From the NCBI RefSeq assembly GCF_024218795.1, contig NZ_CP100400.1, forward strand, positions 1-64,000: a stretch of DNA of 64,000 nt. The letters are read 5' to 3'. The notes under the pieces are model-generated. The model had not been told where the DNA came from, did not search any database, and saw nothing but the letters and a program-made list of their open reading frames with translations. The translations under genes were made by a program, and so were the position numbers. Source of the DNA: Halorussus aquaticus (GTDB lineage Archaea; Halobacteriota; Halobacteria; Halobacteriales; Haladaptataceae). Shown here one piece after another: positions 9,252 through 19,230 of the stretch. Numbering within the stretch: the first letter of the stretch is position 1; the number at the start of each line of letters is the position of its first letter.

Positions 9252-12224
9252 CTACCCTCTAGTCGCGTTCTGTGCTTCGTACCGTTGCTGGACTTCGCCG
9301 GGCGACAGCGCACGACCATCAATCCGGACCTCATCGATTGCGCCCTCAAAAGCGTGTGCGTTCCTGACACGGTAGTCGTTTCCGAACCGCAGTTGCCCGC
9401 CCCAGTCGACTATTCCATTTCCGATTCGTTGCGTGCCGGCTAGCTGGCCGTTCACATAGATATTCTGGTGTGTCCCGTTGTATGCCACGGCCAGATAAGT
9501 CCACGTCCCCGATGGAACTCTGCCCGCCCTGACATTCGACGTTGCGACTCCAGGCACGCGGACTGAAACCACACCATAGGGCGAGAGCGCCACGAAGTTA
9601 CCGTTCTTACTCTTGAGGAGGAGCTGATACTCCCGGTCCTTCGTGGAGCCAGACCGCGTAGACTTGACCCACATGCTCACCGTGAACCGCGAGGGGGCGC
9701 TGAGGTTAGCGGTGGCGGAAGCATTCTTCCCGTCGAACGAAATCGCTCGGCCGTTTGGCCCCTTTACAGTGTCAACCGAACCACGAAGGGTTGCGGAATG
9801 GCCACCGACCGCGTCGTAAGCAGTCCCGTCACTGACCTTCTCAAACGGCCAGTGGGCAACCCCAGTTCGGTCGTGCCACTTCACGTTCCCGCCGGTTTCG
9901 GGCGCGTCTTTCGGGACCGTCATCGTTGCACCTTCGACGGAGTACGCGCCGGCGTACGGAACAGTCGTGCTGAACACGCCGTACGGGTTGGATTCGACCT
10001 TTCGACGGTACGTGAACGACTTCCCGTCGACTTCAACCTGCTTCGATATCGTCACCGTCTGGCCTGACGTCGCGTTCCCGTAGACTCTCGCTCCCGGCAC
10101 CAGCGCGAACGCCTTCACCGACCCGTCGTTGTTCTCGTACATCATCCGGTAGTGGCCGGATCCACTGGCGCCGCGGCCGGCACTCCCGCGCCGCTGGTGG
10201 AGTCGGGCGTAGTTGGAGTCCTTCGGAACCCGAGGTACGTCGAGGTCGGTCGTGACGACAAATCCGACCTTGTCCCGGAGTTTCTGGTACTGGGCCTTCG
10301 GAGACCGCGACTGCAGAAATGGCTCATAATGTCTCTCGGCGAATCGATATGACTTCGCCTCGCCGTTCACGAAGTAGTTGTACATCCGGTTGCGCCCCCA
10401 CTTTGTCAGCACGTAGTTGTCGGGATACTCCAGTTCTTGCTGCTCGGAATATGCGTCCATCGCCACCGACGACCGGAACTTGTCGTCGACTATCTTAACC
10501 TGCTCATGGCGGACCGCAGTCTGGACAGTGCCTGCGCTAGAGACCAGCAACAGCAGGACAACGAGGGCCGTGACCGTTCCTCTGTCGGGGAGTTCGAGCG
10601 ACGGCGTTGTCTCGGATCGCCCCCCAGCGTCGGTCCGTGCGTCCAACACTGGCGACGACGTTAGGTCGAGTTTCGCCACGAACGCGACGAAGCCGTATCC
10701 GCCAGTACCGCGGCGAACGGCGTGAGTTCGCCGACGAACCGGCGCTGGAACGTCGCCAGCACGAGGAAATACCAGCCGTACGTGCAGACGACGAGCCACC
10801 CCCGGCGCTGTCGTCGGTAGGCGCGCCAGCTCGCCAGCACCAGCATCGGAACCGCCAGTATCCACGCGAAGCCGAGTTCGAGTATTGGTCCGACGAGGAC
10901 CCCGACGGCCCGCCGGCGAACATCGACTGGGTCTCGGCCGCCCGGACTTGAACAGCAGGAAACTCACCCGACCGCTCAACTTCGATGCGTACGCGGGCAG
11001 GAACGTCTGGAGCAGGACGAGACCGGTCAGCGCCCCGGCAACTTCCCCGGTCCCGAGGACGAACCCGGGCATGTCCATCTGGCGAACGGCTTCACCGAAC
11101 AGCGACACGACCAGTACGCCGACCAGCATCAGCGCCGGGGAGTAGGCGACCATGTCGGTGTGCCACCCGAAGCCCGCGTGGGCGAGATGCGAGAGTACCG
11201 ACGCGAGCGCTAACCCGGCCAGTATCGGCGCGCTCGCCACCAGCGGCGATCGGTCGTCCCGCACGTCCGCGGCGACCCGAACCGCCACGTAGACGCCGAG
11301 AGCACCGATGATGATGGGACTTGCGTCCCACGCCAGCACCTGCCCGGCCACTGCGACGCCGAGGACGCCCGCCGCGAGCCACCGCCGCGTGTCCGAGAGG
11401 TCTTCGCGGACCACGTCGGCCAGCCAGACCAGCGAGAGCGCGGTCAGCACCAGCCACGGGTAGTCGAACGCGTGGTGGTCGGCGAAGCCCAGCCCCGTCC
11501 GGTAGGCGAACGCCGGAATCACCGCCAGCAGCACCACGGCGGCGAGCGCGACCCGTCGGTCGCCGGTCAGTCGGACCACCAGCGCGTAGGTGAGCGCGGC
11601 GACGACGAGCGCCGAGACGACGGGGTACAACGCCAGCACCCACCCCGCGGCGTCGGCCCCGCCGAGCAGGTTGGTCAGCCACCACAACGTCGCGACCATC
11701 AGGGGTTCGCCCTTCGCGACTTCGGCGGGGAGCCCAGAGAGGACGCTGAAGTCGAAGACGCCGGTCGCTTCGGCGGCGAGACGTTCGACCCAGTAGCGGT
11801 AGTAGTACGGGTCGTTCGAGGGGAGGACCACGTACTCGCCGCGGAAGACGCTGGGGAACACGTACGCTCGCATGAGGGCGACGAACGCCAGCGCGCCGGC
11901 AAGTGCACCTGCTTCAACGCGGGACACGGAGGGGAGCGACACGGAGGGGAGCGACGGCCCCTCACCGAGATCCGACTCGGAGTCGGTCTCCTCGCCGTCG
12001 AGGCTCGCTCGCACTGCGTCTGGGTCGGCGATCTCGTACTCGTCGCCGTCCTTGACGACGATGTCGCGGGAGACCAGTTCGCCGAACGTCCCCGAGTCGA
12101 GTGGAACCTCGTCGAAGGTCCAGTTGTCTGTACGTTCATCTACTGCGAGGACTTCGCGGAGGTCCGATTCGAGGGCAGGTTTCTCCGCAAGGAGATCGTC
12201 GGTCGCCTCGCGTACGTCAGTCAT
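9252..12224 (-). CDS. STT3/AglB-like membrane glycosyltransferase with C-terminal LamG-like domain; three cancelling frame slips
   Basis: About 990 residues. The start MTDVREATDDLL is chosen because a TATA-like box lies about 25 nt upstream. An N-terminal winged-helix-like segment (1-80) is followed by about a dozen membrane helices and the lumenal SNDPYYYRYW motif expected of STT3 proteins. I do not see a canonical WWDYG; the equivalent region reads VLTKWGRNRMYNYFVNGEA. Between about 10700 and 10943 the reading frame is shifted. Membrane-like sequence (LVVCTYGWYFLVLATFQRR) appears in the other frames, and three missing Gs (near 10699, 10900 and 10941) would restore it. The last ~200 residues (HWPFEKVSDGTAYDAVGG to FEGAIDEVRIDGRALS) look like a LamG/concanavalin-type carbohydrate-binding fold, unusual on this family. 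It is convergent with the aglM pseudogene. Confidence 0.85.
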   Translation of the reverse strand: MTDVREATDDLLAEKPALESDLREVLAVDERTDNWTFDEVPLDSGTFGELVSRDIVVKDGDEYEIADPDAVRASLDGEETDSESDLGEGPSLPSVSLPSVSRVEAGALAGALAFVALMRAYVFPSVFRGEYVVLPSNDPYYYRYWVERLAAEATGVFDFSVLSGLPAEVAKGEPLMVATLWWLTNLLGGADAAGWVLALYPVVSALVVAALTYALVVRLTGDRRVALAAVVLLAVIPAFAYRTGLGFADHHAFDYPWLVLTALSLVWLADVVREDLSDTRRWLAAGVLGVAVAGQVLAWDASPIIIGALGVYVAVRVAADVRDDRSPLVASAPILAGLALASVLSHLAHAGFGWHTDMVAYSPALMLVGVLVVSLFGEAVRQMDMPGFVLGTGEVAGALTGLVLLQTFLPAYASKLSGRVSFLLFKSGRPRPSRCSPAGRRGPRRTNTRTRLRVDTGGSDAGAGELARLPTTAPGVARRLHVRLVFPRAGDVPAPVRRRTHAVRRGTGGYGFVAFVAKLDLTSSPVLDARTDAGGRSETTPSLELPDRGTVTALVVLLLLVSSAGTVQTAVRHEQVKIVDDKFRSSVAMDAYSEQQELEYPDNYVLTKWGRNRMYNYFVNGEAKSYRFAERHYEPFLQSRSPKAQYQKLRDKVGFVVTTDLDVPRVPKDSNYARLHQRRGSAGRGASGSGHYRMMYENNDGSVKAFALVPGARVYGNATSGQTVTISKQVEVDGKSFTYRRKVESNPYGVFSTTVPYAGAYSVEGATMTVPKDAPETGGNVKWHDRTGVAHWPFEKVSDGTAYDAVGGHSATLRGSVDTVKGPNGRAISFDGKNASATANLSAPSRFTVSMWVKSTRSGSTKDREYQLLLKSKNGNFVALSPYGVVSVRVPGVATSNVRAGRVPSGTWTYLAVAYNGTHQNIYVNGQLAGTQRIGNGIVDWGGQLRFGNDYRVRNAHAFEGAIDEVRIDGRALSPGEVQQRYEAQNATRG

Positions 12225-12248
12225 GGTGGCGAGATAACGTGACTGGCG

Positions 12249-12256
12249 CATAAACC
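12249..12256 (-). promoter_or_regulatory. TATA-like box for the STT3-like gene
   Basis: GGTTTATG on the minus strand is 25-32 nt upstream of the ATG at 12224, supporting that start over the one further upstream. Confidence 0.45.
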
Positions 12257-12336
12257 CTACGACACTCGCTGGCTAAGAGTTGTCACGAAGAGTCTCTACT
12301 GCTGATTCAGTCACCGTTGAACCACTACATACGCGT

Positions 12337-12699
12337 CTACAGCGGCGATACGCATATTAAATCACGTAGTTCCTCGTACTCGTATTTCGATTCGACGAAA
12401 AACCATGGTGCGACGAGACTCGCACCGATACAGTTCGCCACGAGGTCACCGACACCGTAGTAGCGCATCGGAAGCGTGCCCTGTACCAGTTTGATCGTCA
12501 GTCCGAATATCACTGCTATAGCGAGCACACCATCGACCCGCTGCCGTGGACGGTGCTGCCAGTCGACCGCTCCATATGCGAGGGTGTACGCCAATTCAGC
12601 ACAGGCCGCGAGGTGTAGCTTCTTGTCCCAGATTGACCCCAGCTTAGGCGGTTCGGGGGCTGTTTTAGCATCGAAAAGTCCACCGAAGCTACCGCGCGG
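12337..12699 (-). pseudogene. VanZ-like small membrane protein, start not found
   Basis: The open frame reads LGSIWDKKLHLAACAELAY, then LAIAVIFGLTIKLVQGTLPMRYYGVGDLVANCIGAS. This matches the usual VanZ-like pattern of a D-K-x-x-H motif followed by hydrophobic helices and a P-x-R-x-x-x-x-x-D motif. Upstream the frame meets a stop at 12700-12702 and I see no ATG or GTG in the right place. The gene is therefore N-terminally truncated or carries an indel near its start. A TTG at about 12594 could start a shorter product lacking the first motif. Function is unknown; some relatives are linked to glycopeptide resistance or envelope processes in bacteria. It lies at the left edge of the low-GC block. 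Confidence 0.5.
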
Positions 12700-12877
12700 C
12701 TAACGGAAACGAGATTCGTGGCACATTCTATAATCATGAACTATGGCACAGAATCGTCGACATACGGCCGTCTCGAAGAATCAAATCAAGTATTTTTCAG
12801 ACGAATGACACGATTGCCGAGGAATTCCTGCTATGGAGCATCTAGATCCAATCCGTCGGAGAGTTCGAGGTTAGGAC

Positions 12878-12901
12878 CCCACACCATTTTTCTTGAGTTC
12901 T
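12878..12901 (-). repeat. Inverted copy of the origin-type repeat, downstream of orc1/cdc6
   Basis: Read on the minus strand, this 24-mer differs at only two positions from the consensus of the direct repeats at 14466-14798 (GAACTC.. GGAAAAATGGTGTGGGG). It lies beyond the 3' end of the initiator gene and in opposite orientation, so the orc1/cdc6 gene is bracketed by facing repeats. Confidence 0.8.
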
Positions 12902-12902
12902 C

Positions 12903-12928
12903 AAAAAGTATGGGGGTGACGTCCCCCG
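12903..12928 (-). terminator. Hairpin plus T-run terminator of orc1/cdc6
   Basis: On the minus strand a GGGGG/CCCCC stem with a six-base loop (12913-12928) is followed by a run of five Ts (12904-12908), about 50 nt past the end of the initiator gene. Confidence 0.5.
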
Positions 12929-12974
12929 CCTCAAAGAGCTCAGAACGGTAGTGGGAGAACTCACGCCGCAAAGC

Positions 12975-14280
12975 TCACTCACAGTCGGTCACGTCGACAG
13001 CAAGCCACTCCCGGCCGAGGTGCGTGAACGCTTCCTGTACCTTGTCCGGTTTGACGTCGTCACTAAACTCGTGTTCGTTCCACTGGCCGGTACCACGCCC
13101 CTTGTTGTGTTCGTACGTATTGATCCATCCGAACATCACCAGCTTCGAGAGGTGGTTAAACATCCCGCGCTGGGTGAGCGGTTTGTCGCCGTAGTGGTAG
13201 GCGACCGCTTCGTAGACCCCGTGAATCGTGCTCGTCCGAGCAGGCGTCTTGCCCTGTTCGGTGAGATGCGCGACCGCTTTCAGGATGTAGAGCTTCTGAT
13301 TGTCCTGGTCTGTGAACTTCTGGACGAGATTATCGTACTGCAGTTTTTCGTGCGCCCGATCGATGTGGTCGTCACTGATGGGTTCTACCCCCTCCTTTTC
13401 GGCAATCTCCGCGGATTTCTTCAGCAGGCGGATCGCCCGTCGTGCACTACCGCGAGCATTCTGATACGCTTTCGCCCCACACCGGGCGATGGTGTTCGTG
13501 TCGTACGCCCCCGACGAGAGCGCTTTTTCGGCGCGTGTGCGGACGATCTCTTGGAGTTCGGGCGAGGTGTACTGAGGGAAGTACACCTCCGTCTCGCAGA
13601 GACTGTCTTTGATCTTCGGTGAGAGGTTCTTCCGGAACTCGTAGTCGTTGCTGATGCCGATTACGCCAACGCGGGCCTCGGTCAAGTAGCCACTATCACG
13701 TGCGCGTGGGATATCGTACAGTATCGTCTGGTCGCTCCCGATTTTCTCGACTTCGTCGAGGATCACAGAATCGTCCCCCGAGGGCATCGAACTCCTCGTA
13801 CATCATGCTGTAGACGTCGCGTGGCGCGTACCCCGTATTCGAGAGTTTGTCACCTGGCTCTCGGAACTTGTTCACGATGCCGATTGCGATTTGATAGGAG
13901 GATGTCGTGTCGTCCGTCTTCGTGAAGTTCTCGCAGTTCACCCAGATAACGTTCAACTCTCGTTGTTCATCTTTCGGAAGTGATTCGTTTTTACTGGTGA
14001 GATCCCGTTCAAGGTTGTTAAGCAGGTATTTTGTTGCTGCAGTTTTGCCAACGCCGGTATCCCCGTACAGAAACGCGTTCTCGGGGGGTCGGCCCTTATA
14101 TATGGGTTTGTAAACATCAAGATAATCTTCGAGAACCTCATCTCTGCAGACGAACTCATCAGGAGTGTAATCTTCTTCGAGTACCTCTGCATTCTCGATA
14201 AGTTCAACCTCGTCTTTGAATATCGACTCGGAGGTAGTCACAGTTGAGGGAACAGACGAAGATATCTTAAATGATTTCAT
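12975..14280 (-). CDS. Orc1/Cdc6-family replication initiator, apparent +1 frameshift
   Basis: An AAA+ initiator ATPase that binds origin repeats and loads the helicase. The N-terminal part carries Walker A GDTGVGKTAATKYL near residue 73. The frame then slips at 13775-13779, where a run of five bases where four are expected gives LGGRF instead of LGDDSVILDEVEKI, the Walker B and following segment. The remainder is continuous through the lid domain and a C-terminal winged-helix domain (SKLVMFGWINTYEHNKGRGTG). Apart from the extra base the protein is full length (about 434 residues). It is flanked by about seven copies of a 24-bp repeat, so it is very likely the initiator for this origin. Divergence from chromosomal Orc1 proteins cannot be judged here. 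Confidence 0.85.
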
Positions 14281-14888
14281 TTGTTTTCCGTAGTTTCTTG
14301 AGATTCTATGCTGACTTCGATCTGTAGCACACTGCAGCAGTTTCCTCCAGAGATGAGTTCTACAGAACTACCAGACAAGATGAGATAATTGTCGGTAGAA
14401 GATATAGATCGAGTTCAGGAGAACTGCTGGTAGACCGAAACAACTAGCCTGAGAGTAGTCGGTGAGAACTCGGGAAAAATGGTGTGGGGCTTGATGGATC
14501 AAGAATAGGCCATCGCCGAACTCGAGAGAACCACTCCACAGGTCCAGACAATATAGAACTCAGGAAAAACGGTGTAGGATCACGTATGCCACTCATTAGA
14601 CGATAAGAACTCCGGAAGAATGGTGTGGGGTGTACTTAGTTATTAGAGTCACATGCTTCACCAGAACTCGGGAAAAATGGTGTGGGTCTCTACCTGATCA
14701 ACGGATATAGCGACTCCTCAAGAACTCGGGAAAAATGGTGTGGGGTCAATCACTTCCGTAACAAACCTGACACAGAACTCGGGAAATTTGGTGTCCCATT
14801 AGCGTCCTTTGTTCTAATGCATTGGCGAACTTCGCTCCGCATTTACTCATCCACGCACTCGTTGCGGGGTGTGTCTCCCCTCTATAAA
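14281..14888. other. Putative replication origin with six direct repeats
   Basis: The spacer upstream of orc1/cdc6 holds six copies of a 24-bp repeat (14466, 14556, 14607, 14664, 14722 and 14775, all same orientation). The 14281-14465 part is AT-richer and could be the unwinding element. Spacing between the last five copies is 51-58 bp, close to five helical turns. A seventh, inverted copy lies at 12878. Repeats beside an initiator gene are the standard layout of haloarchaeal origins. Confidence 0.75.
14466..14798 (+). repeat. Origin recognition box-like direct repeats (six copies)
   Basis: The consensus is GAACTCGGGAAAAATGGTGTGGGG. Copies at 14466 and 14722 are identical to it. The copies at 14556, 14607, 14664 and 14775 differ at a few positions. 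The conserved AAAAATGGTGTGGGG half resembles the G-rich half of archaeal origin recognition boxes. Confidence 0.85.
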
Positions 14889-16832
14889 CTATCTCACGCG
14901 ATCACCGCCACAATCAATAACGTCTGCTTCGAAGTCGCTCGCCCGAACTCGGAGTGGGAACCAACCTTCTTCGTCGATACCGAGTAACGCTTCGGAGAAT
15001 CCGTCGTCTTCGTTCCCGGCCTTTGCGGTTCGCACCCAGTTCACCTCACGCTCGCTCAAGTCGAACCACTCAGCAAGCTTCTCGGCTTCCTCCTTCACGC
15101 GATGGACGAGCGTCACCGAACAGAGGTTCGCAATTGTCCGAGCCTCGGGCGTCAGTGCAAACTCACCGCCAGTCTGGGTGATGAACTGTATCGAGAGGTC
15201 GTAGTGGCGACTATGCCTGACTGCTGTCTCCAAGAACTCCAGCGATGTCGCGTCGTTCATCAAGTAGTGCGCTTCGTCGATGACGAACACGACCCGCTTG
15301 TCGGTCTGTTTGGCCCGCTCGTAGACCGCGTTAAATAGAACCTGCATCATTAGGCTCGTCTCGGTTCGACCACGGGTTCCCTCCTCTTGATGGAGGTCCA
15401 GATAGATGACCTTCGAGTCGAGGTCGAACTCGGTCTGACGTGCGAGATTGGCGAGGTCGCCGTCAGGTCGGAACGATGGCCGGAGATCTTTCAGCAGCGA
15501 TTGCGCATCAGCGCAGACGCTATCCTGTTCACCTGTAGTGGTATACCCGAACGCCTCGGGATCGTCCAGTAGGTCTTCGAGGGTGGAGATAACGTCCCGT
15601 ACTGTCGGCGATTCCTTGTGATGCGTCGCAGGGTTACGAGTGATGCCCTGTCGCTCGTAGGTCTCCTGAACGGTCCGCCGAAGCGTCTGCTTGCGGTCGC
15701 CGAGCGGGTTGTTGGCGACGTGGGCGAAGAACGTCTCGAAGAACGTGAGCACCCACGCAATCTGTTCTCCCCACGGGTCCAAGTCTGGCACGTCTGCAAG
15801 TACCGAATCAGGGGTCGTCTTCAGTTCGAGGGGGTTGAACCCTCGTGTCCCGCCGACAGTCACGCGCTCACCGCCGAGGGTGTCGTTCACGCCAGCGAAG
15901 CCAGCCAAGGGGTCGAGCATGACGATGACCGAGTCCTCGTCGTACATCGCCCGCCGAGTGAGGTGGAGTTTCGTCGAGAAGGACTTGCCTGCGCCGAGTT
16001 TCCCGATGACCATCATGCAGTAGCCGGTCTCTCGGTTGAAGCGGTCGAAGATTAGTGGACTCTCGTTGAGCGCGTACGTTCCGTACTCGATGCCGGGTTC
16101 GGCGAACGCACCGGAAACGAACGGGAACATCGCGCCGACCGCGCCGCTCAACATCGGCGTCTGCGTGTCCATAGTCTCGTTCAGTTTGTCGACGCCGACA
16201 GGGCTTCCAGAGACGAGCGTATCCAACTGCGACCACCGTGGTGTCACGGGCGTCAGGTTCGCGGGTGAACGTCGCGCCGTGCTGGTGACGGCATCTGTCC
16301 CGAGATCGTTCTGGGACGGTCCACGCGAGGCCAGATACATCGAGACGTCGAACGCCTTCGTTGGCGTGTTCCGAAGGACGTCGTACATCTCCTGATAATC
16401 TTCGAGGTCTTTCTTGACACCCCGCGCTCCGGCACGGCGTTTCTCGGAGAGGTATTCGTAGTCAGCTTCGAGGTCCTCGATTCGGTTTTCGAGTGAGTCG
16501 AGGGTGGCCCGCGTATCGCGTGGGTCGAGATGGAGTGAGATGTCCGTCTGGCGTGTTTCGGCCGTCGAATACAGCGACTCGAAGAGGCCGTCCGTGGGCG
16601 CATCGGGATACTCCCCAACCCAGAGCGTCTGTGTCCACTCCGTCCCGGTCTGGACTGCGTTCGGCCGCTCGTCGATACTCGACGGCGTGACGATAGTCTG
16701 GTGAATGTCCGGAACGGTGGCTAGTTCGTCTGCATTGGTTTCATGCGCGACGGTCGGACTATCTGAACTATCGTCCTGTTCGCTCTCCGTCTCCTTGCTA
16801 CTACTCCAGAAGGGTAGTTTCTCTCGAATCAT
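14889..16832 (-). CDS. VirB4/TraC-like type IV secretion ATPase
   Basis: This 647-residue ATPase resembles VirB4/TraC proteins that power pilus or DNA-transfer machines at the membrane. Walker A is GKLGAGKSFSTKLHL at about residue 278 and Walker B is RVVFVIDEAHYL at about residue 515, followed by RHYDLSIQFITQT. An N-terminal region of about 230 residues has a coiled-coil-like stretch (SLENRIEDLEADYEYLSEKR). The ATG overlaps the TGA of the preceding gene (ATGA), making this the last gene of a five-gene coupled operon. HerA-type DNA translocases share the motifs, but the operon context favours secretion or conjugation. The frame is intact. Confidence 0.85.
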   Translation of the reverse strand: MIREKLPFWSSSKETESEQDDSSDSPTVAHETNADELATVPDIHQTIVTPSSIDERPNAVQTGTEWTQTLWVGEYPDAPTDGLFESLYSTAETRQTDISLHLDPRDTRATLDSLENRIEDLEADYEYLSEKRRAGARGVKKDLEDYQEMYDVLRNTPTKAFDVSMYLASRGPSQNDLGTDAVTSTARRSPANLTPVTPRWSQLDTLVSGSPVGVDKLNETMDTQTPMLSGAVGAMFPFVSGAFAEPGIEYGTYALNESPLIFDRFNRETGYCMMVIGKLGAGKSFSTKLHLTRRAMYDEDSVIVMLDPLAGFAGVNDTLGGERVTVGGTRGFNPLELKTTPDSVLADVPDLDPWGEQIAWVLTFFETFFAHVANNPLGDRKQTLRRTVQETYERQGITRNPATHHKESPTVRDVISTLEDLLDDPEAFGYTTTGEQDSVCADAQSLLKDLRPSFRPDGDLANLARQTEFDLDSKVIYLDLHQEEGTRGRTETSLMMQVLFNAVYERAKQTDKRVVFVIDEAHYLMNDATSLEFLETAVRHSRHYDLSIQFITQTGGEFALTPEARTIANLCSVTLVHRVKEEAEKLAEWFDLSEREVNWVRTAKAGNEDDGFSEALLGIDEEGWFPLRVRASDFEADVIDCGGDRVR

Positions 16833-17843
16833 GCCTTGCTCCGGATAAGCGGATTCGTTCGCAGAACGGACTCCATATCACCGTAGTCGAGGTTCTCGCC
16901 TGCCCAGAACTCTCCGATGATTTGAGTCGCTTCGGTCACGTCGACTCGGTCTGCGTTACAGCCGCCGATTTCTCGAAGTCCTGTCTGGACCTGTCGTAAG
17001 CGTTCGTCTGAGCGTGTCTACCATCGCTTCTTGCTGCTCGGCGCGACGGGGAGCGAACCAAGCCTGCACGAAGAGGCCCAGATAGGGTAACTCGGCGAAT
17101 TTCTGTGTGAGACTCTCGCCTTCGAACTGCACCTCCTGTGGTGCGACGGGAACGATGACGTAGTGATCACGGATGGTCATCTGACGCTCGTCGAGTTCCG
17201 CCTCGTACCACTCGACGTAGTGTTCGATGAGCGCTTCGAGCTGTGGGTTCGATTGCACGTCTTCGTCATCGAATCGGCTTCTGTACCGGTCCAGATACTC
17301 GTCTGCAGGGAACGTCTGGGTCGTCGAGTAGATCTGGATTGGGAACTCGATGGTCGTGTTCAGAAAGTCACGGAAGGCGGTGGCTTTCGTCTCCCACTCC
17401 GCGTCAGTTGCGAGGGCCATCGTCGGCGGGCTCACCTGCACCATCCCGACGAAGACACCGTCCGTCCGTTCGATAGCACCACGTTCGGGATGGACCTGTT
17501 CGACCTGCGTGTACTCCTTTGCTTCTTCGTGAGCGTGTTCAGTCGAACTCGCATGGAAATCGAGGAACGTCGCCAGCCAGTCGAGACTGGACGCGTAGAC
17601 CGGCGTGAGATAGACGAACAATCCACCGAATGCGATTGCGAGCCCAGCGACGGGCAACGTTAGTCCCTGGACGCGATACCCGCCGACGGTAAGACCCGGT
17701 GGGAGAACAACCTGCATCACGAGGACGACAACGACGCCGGGAAGGAGTGCGACTGAGAGGTCCGTCAGGGTGTAACTCCCGAATAATTTCGTGTCTGTAC
17801 CGAGCGATTTCGGAATCCGTTTCGTTGGGTCACGTTGTTTCAT
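16829..17843 (-). CDS. PrgI/VirB3-like membrane protein with cytoplasmic domain, apparent frameshift near the end
   Basis: Residues 1-90 contain the start KRIPKSLGTDTKLFGSYTL and two hydrophobic segments (ALLPGVVVVLVMQVVLP and LPVAGLAIAFGGLFVYLTP). This arrangement is like PrgI-family VirB3 analogues. A soluble domain of about 200 residues follows, similar in layout to a VirB4 N-terminal region (FPADEYLDRYRSRF). An extra A near 17003 shifts the frame. The alternative frame continues RLRQVQTGLREIGGCNADRV to a TGA that overlaps the start of the VirB4-like gene, showing where the true end lies. The start overlaps the stop of the gene before it. The assignment rests on topology and position; sequence similarity is weak. 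Confidence 0.65.
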
Positions 17844-19230
17844 TGGTTGGAGGAACTAGTAGTCGAATTAGAGTCCTTCTCAGGACGGTCGTCAGGTTGG
17901 CTCTGTGAACGACTCGAACGAGACTCGTCGGAACGAAGATTCTCGAAGGTTACGTCGCGGCTACTGGAACCAGACCGCTGCGTACTACCAACGTTCGACG
18001 TATTGCCGGATTCACTGCCGTCAGTCTGGAGGCTATCTCGGAGTTGCGTTCCCGCGGAATTGAGCCTCGAACCCACGGCGTGTGCCCGCGAGTTGCCCGA
18101 CCCGAACATCGTCTGTCCGTCCTGTCTTACAGGCGAGTCATCACGTACGCCGCGAGCGAAGTTTCGGCCACTCTGGGCGACGGTCTTGCTCTGCTCGCTG
18201 GCGGTCTTTATTCGTCCTGTCGCTCGTCGCGCAGATGCGTGGCGGCCGATGCGGTCGGCCATGAAGAACACTGCACCGGCCTGCCAGAAGAGGACGAACG
18301 GCGACAGGACGGCGACGATGGGGATGACGAGGGCTGTTAGCCATGCACCGACGCCGCCCATCGAGAGGTCGAAGCTCGACCCTGAAGCTCTCCGAGGCGG
18401 AACAGGAGCGCAACTGGCAGCGTCATGAACAGGAACGGGACGTAGAATCCTGCGAGTCGTTTCATCAATCGAGAGACCATGGTGAATGGCCCGACACCGG
18501 GTATCCAGAATACGATCAACAGCGGCATCATAAGCGTAAACAGATAGAGGACGACCTGCCGCAGGAAATAGATGAGCGCCAAGAGGACGAACAGCCCGAA
18601 GTCCGCACTGAGGGTAAGGACGACGCCGAGGGCTCCCATCGAACTGAACGACAGCGTCTGGAACAACGACACCTGCGAGAGGTCGGGGACCAAGAAGACG
18701 GTCAGCTCGCTCAGTAGTTGACGGGCGAGTGCATCGACCCACCACCAAGCTAACAGTCCGAGTAGCCCGGAGAAGGCTCGCTTCTTGAGTTTCGTCCGGT
18801 GGTAGTTACTGAAGAGGTAGCTCGTCGATTCGAGGAAGATCACGAGTCCGAGCGCAAGCGCGTACAGGAACAGCGAGATGGGGATAATAGCATCCCAGTA
18901 GTAGTCGTAGATTTTCGGCCACGGACCATTCGTGGGCCGACTGAACACCGTTTCGGGATGCGGTGTCTCGACGACCGTTGTCACGAGGACGTCCGCGTGC
19001 TGTTGGATAACGCCCTTGATTGGACTGAATAGCACTCGGAGTGCTTCCTTGATCGCCCAGACGATAACGTCACCGAGTGAGCCACCACCGCCGTCTTGGG
19101 CAAGCGCAGGTTGAACGGCGACTATCAGGCCCACGAAGACGGCCAACGGTGCTACTCGTAGTGTTCTGGCAGAGATTCGATTCCGTAGTTGCGCTACGAA
19201 GCGTTGTAGAATTGCTTGTTTCCTACTCAT
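17840..19230 (-). CDS. VirB6/TrbL-like polytopic membrane protein, apparent frameshift
   Basis: The start at 19230 has a GGAG site just upstream and an ATGA overlap with the preceding gene. A signal-peptide-like stretch ends in ALAQDGGGG. Four to six membrane helices follow (IPISLFLYALALGLVIFL, FGLFVLLALIYFLRQVVLYLF, VPFLFMTLPVALLFRLGEL). The frame slips near 18380, where one G appears lost. The other frame continues with MGGVGAWLTALVIPIVAVLS, another helix pair and a Ser/Arg/Gln-rich C-terminal tail of about 130 residues. The length and topology fit the channel-forming VirB6/TrbL class of type IV secretion systems. The role is inferred from operon position. Confidence 0.65.

Noticed and set aside
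12975..14280. Calling the orc1/cdc6 gene a pseudogene
   Set aside because: There is only one extra base in a C/G run. Walker A and B and the winged helix are conserved, and intact origin repeats flank the gene.
14466..14798. Possible CRISPR array (24-bp repeats, mostly 27-34-bp gaps)
   Set aside because: The repeats diverge, one gap is 66 bp, an inverted copy lies beyond the initiator gene, no cas gene is near, and repeat plus initiator is the normal layout of a haloarchaeal origin.
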